Below are positions 4,693 to 7,162 of a stretch of 7,162 bases of DNA, in pieces; position 1 is the stretch's first letter, and every line of letters begins with the position of its first letter. Under the pieces are notes generated by a model. It searched no databases. It was not told where the DNA came from and saw nothing but the letters and a program-made list of their open reading frames with translations. The position numbers were made by a program, and so were the translations under genes. This DNA is from a bacterium (lineage in GTDB: Bacteria > Patescibacteriota > Microgenomatia > Levybacterales > UBA12049), in contig JAKAEF010000053.1 in the NCBI GenBank assembly GCA_021820025.1, forward strand, positions 1 through 7,162. Direction: 5' to 3'.

Positions 4693-6521
4693 AAGTATTC
4701 TGGGGCATCATCTTCAAAATCTGACCCCCCTGTAAGACTATTTTGCAGCACTTCTTCTGGTAATTCAAGTAAAAACCTAGAAATAATGCTACTTGTCCTC
4801 TGTCCAAAAAAAAGACGCCTTTTTGCATACGACATAAATAGTTTTTTCTTGGCTCTGGTCATTCCAACATAAGCCAAACGTCTTTCTTCTTCTAATTCAT
4901 TCCTGTCCATTAAAGATCTGCTGTGAGGAAATAATCCTTCTTCCATACCAACCATAAAAACAATCGGGAATTCCAAACCTTTTGCAGCATGAAGAGTCAT
5001 AAAAGTAACTGCATTTTTTTCATCGGTATCTATCGTTTTATCTGGCATTGATTCTTGTTCAACTAGAGAGACATTTTCTAAAAATTGCGTTAATTCAGGG
5101 AATGATAGTGCAACGGATCTAAGTTCTTTAATATTTTCAAGTCGTGCTGCATCTTCCTCATCTTTATCATCATATAAATCCAAATATCCGGTTGCAGACA
5201 TGACATTATCCATAAGTTCAATAGTTGATTGTTTAAATTCTGGAGAAACAGTTTCTAAAAATGCTAAAAACTTCTCATATCGTCCTTTTCCTAATTTTTC
5301 TATTCTTTTTTTCGCAATTGAATCTTTAGAATTTGCAATTAAACGCAAGTAAGACAGTACATCTTTAATTTCCTTTCTTTCATAAAATTTTGTTCCACCA
5401 ACTAAAATATATGGAATTCCATGATGTAAAAAAACTTCTTCCAACACACGGGACTGTGCATTTGTTCTATATAACACAGCAATATCTTTTAGATTTGCCT
5501 CTCCATAATTTCTGATATAGTTAATAATATAATTTGCTTCGTCTTGTTCATTTCTTGCCTCATAAATGGTTACGTCTTCACCATGAGAATTTTCTGTCCA
5601 TAATTCTAAAACAGGATGAGAGCTGTTTCTTTTAATAACAGCAGATGCAGCATCTAAAATTTTTTGTGTAGATCTATAATTTTGAGCAAGTTCAAATGTT
5701 TGAACATTTTTAAAATCAACCTGAAATTTTGATAAATTTTTAAAATCTGCTCCCCGCCAAGAATAAATACTTTGAGAAAAATCTCCCACCACACAAATAT
5801 TTTGCCAATGTTGAGCAAGTAATTTGGTTAAAACATATTGTGCTCTGTTAGTATCTTGATATTCATCAACCAAGATATATTGGAATTTTTTTTGATATTT
5901 TTCTAAAATTTCAGGATTTTTTTGGAAGAGCAGTGTCGCTTGTAAAATAAGGTCATCAAAATCAACAGCATTGTTTTCTTTTAAAATTTTTTGATACAAA
6001 CTGTATACTGCACTGACAACTTCTTGAAAATGTCCTTTTGCATAAGAACTATATTCACTGGAAGTTAAAAGCTCATTTTTTGCTTGTGATATTGTGCCAA
6101 GTATTGCGGCAGGTTTATATTCTTTTGGGGAAATAGAAAGAGTAGTCATTGCTTCTTTAATTGCATCTAATTGATCCTGTGTGTCATAAATAACATAGCT
6201 TTGAGAAAGGCCAATAAATTTGCCCTCACTTCGGAGTATTTTGCTACAAAGAGAATGAAAGGTCGCAATAAGAGGTTTCGCTCTATTTGGTAAGAATTTT
6301 TCAATTCGTTCTTTCATTTCGTTTGCAGCTTTATTCGTAAAAGTTACCATAAGAATATTCTCTGGCTGAATATTTTTTTCAAGCATTAAATAAATAACTT
6401 TATAGGTGAGTACGCGAGTTTTACCAGAGCCAGCTCCTGCCAAAATAATCATTGGACCATCCGTTTGTAAAACGGCTTTTTGCTGATCTGGGTTTAACTG
6501 CTTGAGAAGAGTATCTATCAT
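4689..6521 (-). CDS. pcrA: ATP-dependent DNA helicase, UvrD/PcrA type (short form)
   Basis: Superfamily 1A 3'-5' DNA helicase, acting in nucleotide-excision repair and in clearing replication obstacles. All helicase motifs are present: Q motif LNPDQQKAV (9-17), Walker A AGAGSGKT (28-35), Ia TFTNKAANEMKER (60-72), Walker B ILVDEYQDTN (216-225), III GDFSQSIYSWRGA (246-258; most PcrA have GDDDQSIY), IV QNYRST (280-285), V VTFMTLHAAKGLEFP (505-519) and VI EERRLAYVGMTRAKKK (545-560). At 610 residues it is over 100 shorter than typical PcrA or UvrD. The region after YLRLIAN (391-397) lacks the usual NxPxRGIG segment and is compressed, trimming subdomain 2B. The C-terminus stops soon after motif VI without the RNA-polymerase-binding Tudor-like tail. 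The frame is intact, so this looks like a streamlined form. Upstream is a bidirectional promoter region; the mRNA may be leaderless. Confidence 0.95.
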   Translation of the reverse strand: MIDTLLKQLNPDQQKAVLQTDGPMIILAGAGSGKTRVLTYKVIYLMLEKNIQPENILMVTFTNKAANEMKERIEKFLPNRAKPLIATFHSLCSKILRSEGKFIGLSQSYVIYDTQDQLDAIKEAMTTLSISPKEYKPAAILGTISQAKNELLTSSEYSSYAKGHFQEVVSAVYSLYQKILKENNAVDFDDLILQATLLFQKNPEILEKYQKKFQYILVDEYQDTNRAQYVLTKLLAQHWQNICVVGDFSQSIYSWRGADFKNLSKFQVDFKNVQTFELAQNYRSTQKILDAASAVIKRNSSHPVLELWTENSHGEDVTIYEARNEQDEANYIINYIRNYGEANLKDIAVLYRTNAQSRVLEEVFLHHGIPYILVGGTKFYERKEIKDVLSYLRLIANSKDSIAKKRIEKLGKGRYEKFLAFLETVSPEFKQSTIELMDNVMSATGYLDLYDDKDEEDAARLENIKELRSVALSFPELTQFLENVSLVEQESMPDKTIDTDEKNAVTFMTLHAAKGLEFPIVFMVGMEEGLFPHSRSLMDRNELEEERRLAYVGMTRAKKKLFMSYAKRRLFFGQRTSSIISRFLLELPEEVLQNSLTGGSDFEDDAPEYL

Positions 6522-6530
6522 AGGTATAAT
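6502..6530 (+). promoter_or_regulatory. Predicted tpiA promoter
   Basis: TTGAGA (6502-6507) and a perfect TATAAT (6525-6530) have the ideal 17-bp spacing. Transcription should start near 6537, giving an untranslated leader of about 20 nt without a Shine-Dalgarno sequence. The -35 box lies inside the first codons of the divergent helicase gene. Confidence 0.65.
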
Positions 6531-6557
6531 AATAGTGGTTATCGTATTGTATCATAA
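6529..6557 (-). promoter_or_regulatory. Predicted promoter of the pcrA-femAB operon
   Basis: On the minus strand TTATGA (6557-6552) and TATTAT (6534-6529) are 17 bp apart. The -10 ends 7 nt before the ATG at 6521, so transcription would begin at or next to the start codon, giving a leaderless mRNA. It overlaps the tpiA -10 box on the other strand. The -35 is weak. Confidence 0.4.
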
Positions 6558-7162
6558 TGAAGAAGCTCTATATTATAGCTAATTGGAAGTCTTACAAAAC
6601 CGCACAAGAAGCAAAAGAGTGGCTCAGTGAGGCTCAAAATATGCTAGAAGAGAAGCCTTTAGGTGAGGAAAAAGTACTTATTCTCTGTGCACCTTTTACA
6701 CTTTTACCTTTAGTATCTCAATTTAAAGCAGAAAAAAATCTCCCAATACAAATTGGAGTACAAGATATTTCTCCTTTTAGTATGGGAGCTTATACTGGAG
6801 AAGTTAATGCAATCCAGGCAAAAGAATTTGCAAATTTTGCTTTAATTGGACATTCTGAAAGACGAAAATACTTTAATGAGTCCGATGAGATGTTAGCAAA
6901 AAAAGTTGAACAATCTCTTTCTTCAAATATTACTCCTATACTTTGTGTAACTGAAAAATCTACACCAATTCCCAATACTGTTATTGTTGCAGGATATGAG
7001 CCGGTTGCTGCGATAGGAAGCGGTCAGCCAGATACCCCGGAAAATGCGAATGAAGTTGCGTTGTATATAAAAAATAATAATTCTCATGTCCAACATGTTT
7101 TGTATGGTGGTAGTGTAGTGCCAGAAAATGTTGCTTCATTTACTCGCCAAGAAAATATAGAT
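6557..7162 (+). CDS. tpiA: Triosephosphate isomerase, 3' end outside window (compact form)
   Basis: Interconverts dihydroxyacetone phosphate and glyceraldehyde 3-phosphate in glycolysis/gluconeogenesis; cytosolic TIM barrel. 202 codons are seen, open to the window end. Active-site elements: NWK (9-11, substrate-binding Asn9 and Lys11), GAYTGE (77-82), IGHSERR (97-103) with electrophile His99, YEPVAAIGSG (147-156) with catalytic base Glu148 and flexible loop 6, and LYGGSV (182-187). The stretch between the strand-5 end (PILCVTE, 127-133) and YEPV is only about 13 residues. Bacterial enzymes have roughly 30 or more there, covering the helix after strand 5, so this region is shortened as in archaeal-like compact forms. 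The frame is continuous and conserved motifs flank it on both sides, so this is a real deletion and not a frameshift. The ATG at 6557 directly precedes the conserved first strand (LYIIANWK). Confidence 0.94.
   Translation, partial: MKKLYIIANWKSYKTAQEAKEWLSEAQNMLEEKPLGEEKVLILCAPFTLLPLVSQFKAEKNLPIQIGVQDISPFSMGAYTGEVNAIQAKEFANFALIGHSERRKYFNESDEMLAKKVEQSLSSNITPILCVTEKSTPIPNTVIVAGYEPVAAIGSGQPDTPENANEVALYIKNNNSHVQHVLYGGSVVPENVASFTRQENID

Noticed and set aside
6790..6975. Minus-strand open frame opposite tpiA
   Set aside because: It overlaps the conserved TpiA motifs, including the active-site His region; it is a shadow.
6935..7000. Frameshift or pseudogene in tpiA
   Set aside because: The reading frame is continuous with conserved motifs on both sides, so the shortening is an in-frame deletion.
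1..7162. Recoded genetic code (UGA as Gly or Trp), as in some CPR lineages
   Set aside because: The helicase gene ends at TGA in an expected place just after a normal C-terminus, and Gly and Trp positions use standard codons.
1..7162. CRISPR array, insertion sequence, tRNA or rRNA
   Set aside because: No spaced direct repeats, transposase, terminal repeats, cloverleaf or rRNA-like sequence was found by eye; nearly all bases are accounted for by genes or the ppcA-sodN regulatory region.

Overview
This AT-rich window reads like the chromosome of a small, streamlined bacterium, most plausibly a member of the Candidate Phyla Radiation (Patescibacteria, perhaps Microgenomates-like). This is inferred from the gene set and is not proven. 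The set combines an archaeal-type PEP carboxylase, a nickel superoxide dismutase with its own maturation peptidase, a FemAB-type aminoacyltransferase, a short PcrA-like helicase and an unusually compact triosephosphate isomerase. Most genes lack a Shine-Dalgarno sequence and are packed with 2-bp gaps or overlaps. TGA is used as a stop (end of the helicase gene), so UGA-recoding codes are unlikely.

Layout. Positions 1-572 (+) hold the 3' end of a membrane transporter of the APC amino-acid permease type with a soluble C-terminal domain. Convergent to it, with 2 bp between the stops, is ppcA (575-2089, -). Its upstream region (about 2090-2285, minus strand) is the most interesting part of the window. 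It holds a promoter and a leader carrying a clear T-box antiterminator (AAGG-UGGCACC bulge-GC...CCUU) that competes with a perfect 10-bp intrinsic terminator. The terminator's U-tract runs directly into the ppcA start codon. This predicts control of PEP carboxylase by an uncharged tRNA whose discriminator base is G. Aspartate or asparagine tRNA would make metabolic sense, but the specifier codon could not be fixed.

Divergent from that leader, a strong promoter drives sodN-sodX (2344-3092, +), a two-gene nickel superoxide dismutase and maturation-protease unit. A membrane-anchored class I methyltransferase (3136-3705, +) follows. Its 3' end overlaps that of a FemAB-family gene (3679-4692, -) by 27 bp. 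The FemAB gene is translationally coupled (ATGA overlap) to a pcrA/uvrD helicase gene (4689-6521, -). The helicase gene and tpiA (6557 to window end, +) diverge from overlapping promoters in a 35-bp gap.

How the genes relate: PEP carboxylase and triosephosphate isomerase belong to central carbon metabolism (PEP to oxaloacetate; lower glycolysis). SodN/SodX handle superoxide. FemAB points to cross-bridged peptidoglycan and thus a cell wall. PcrA handles DNA repair and replication conflicts. No mobile element, CRISPR array, tRNA or rRNA was seen.
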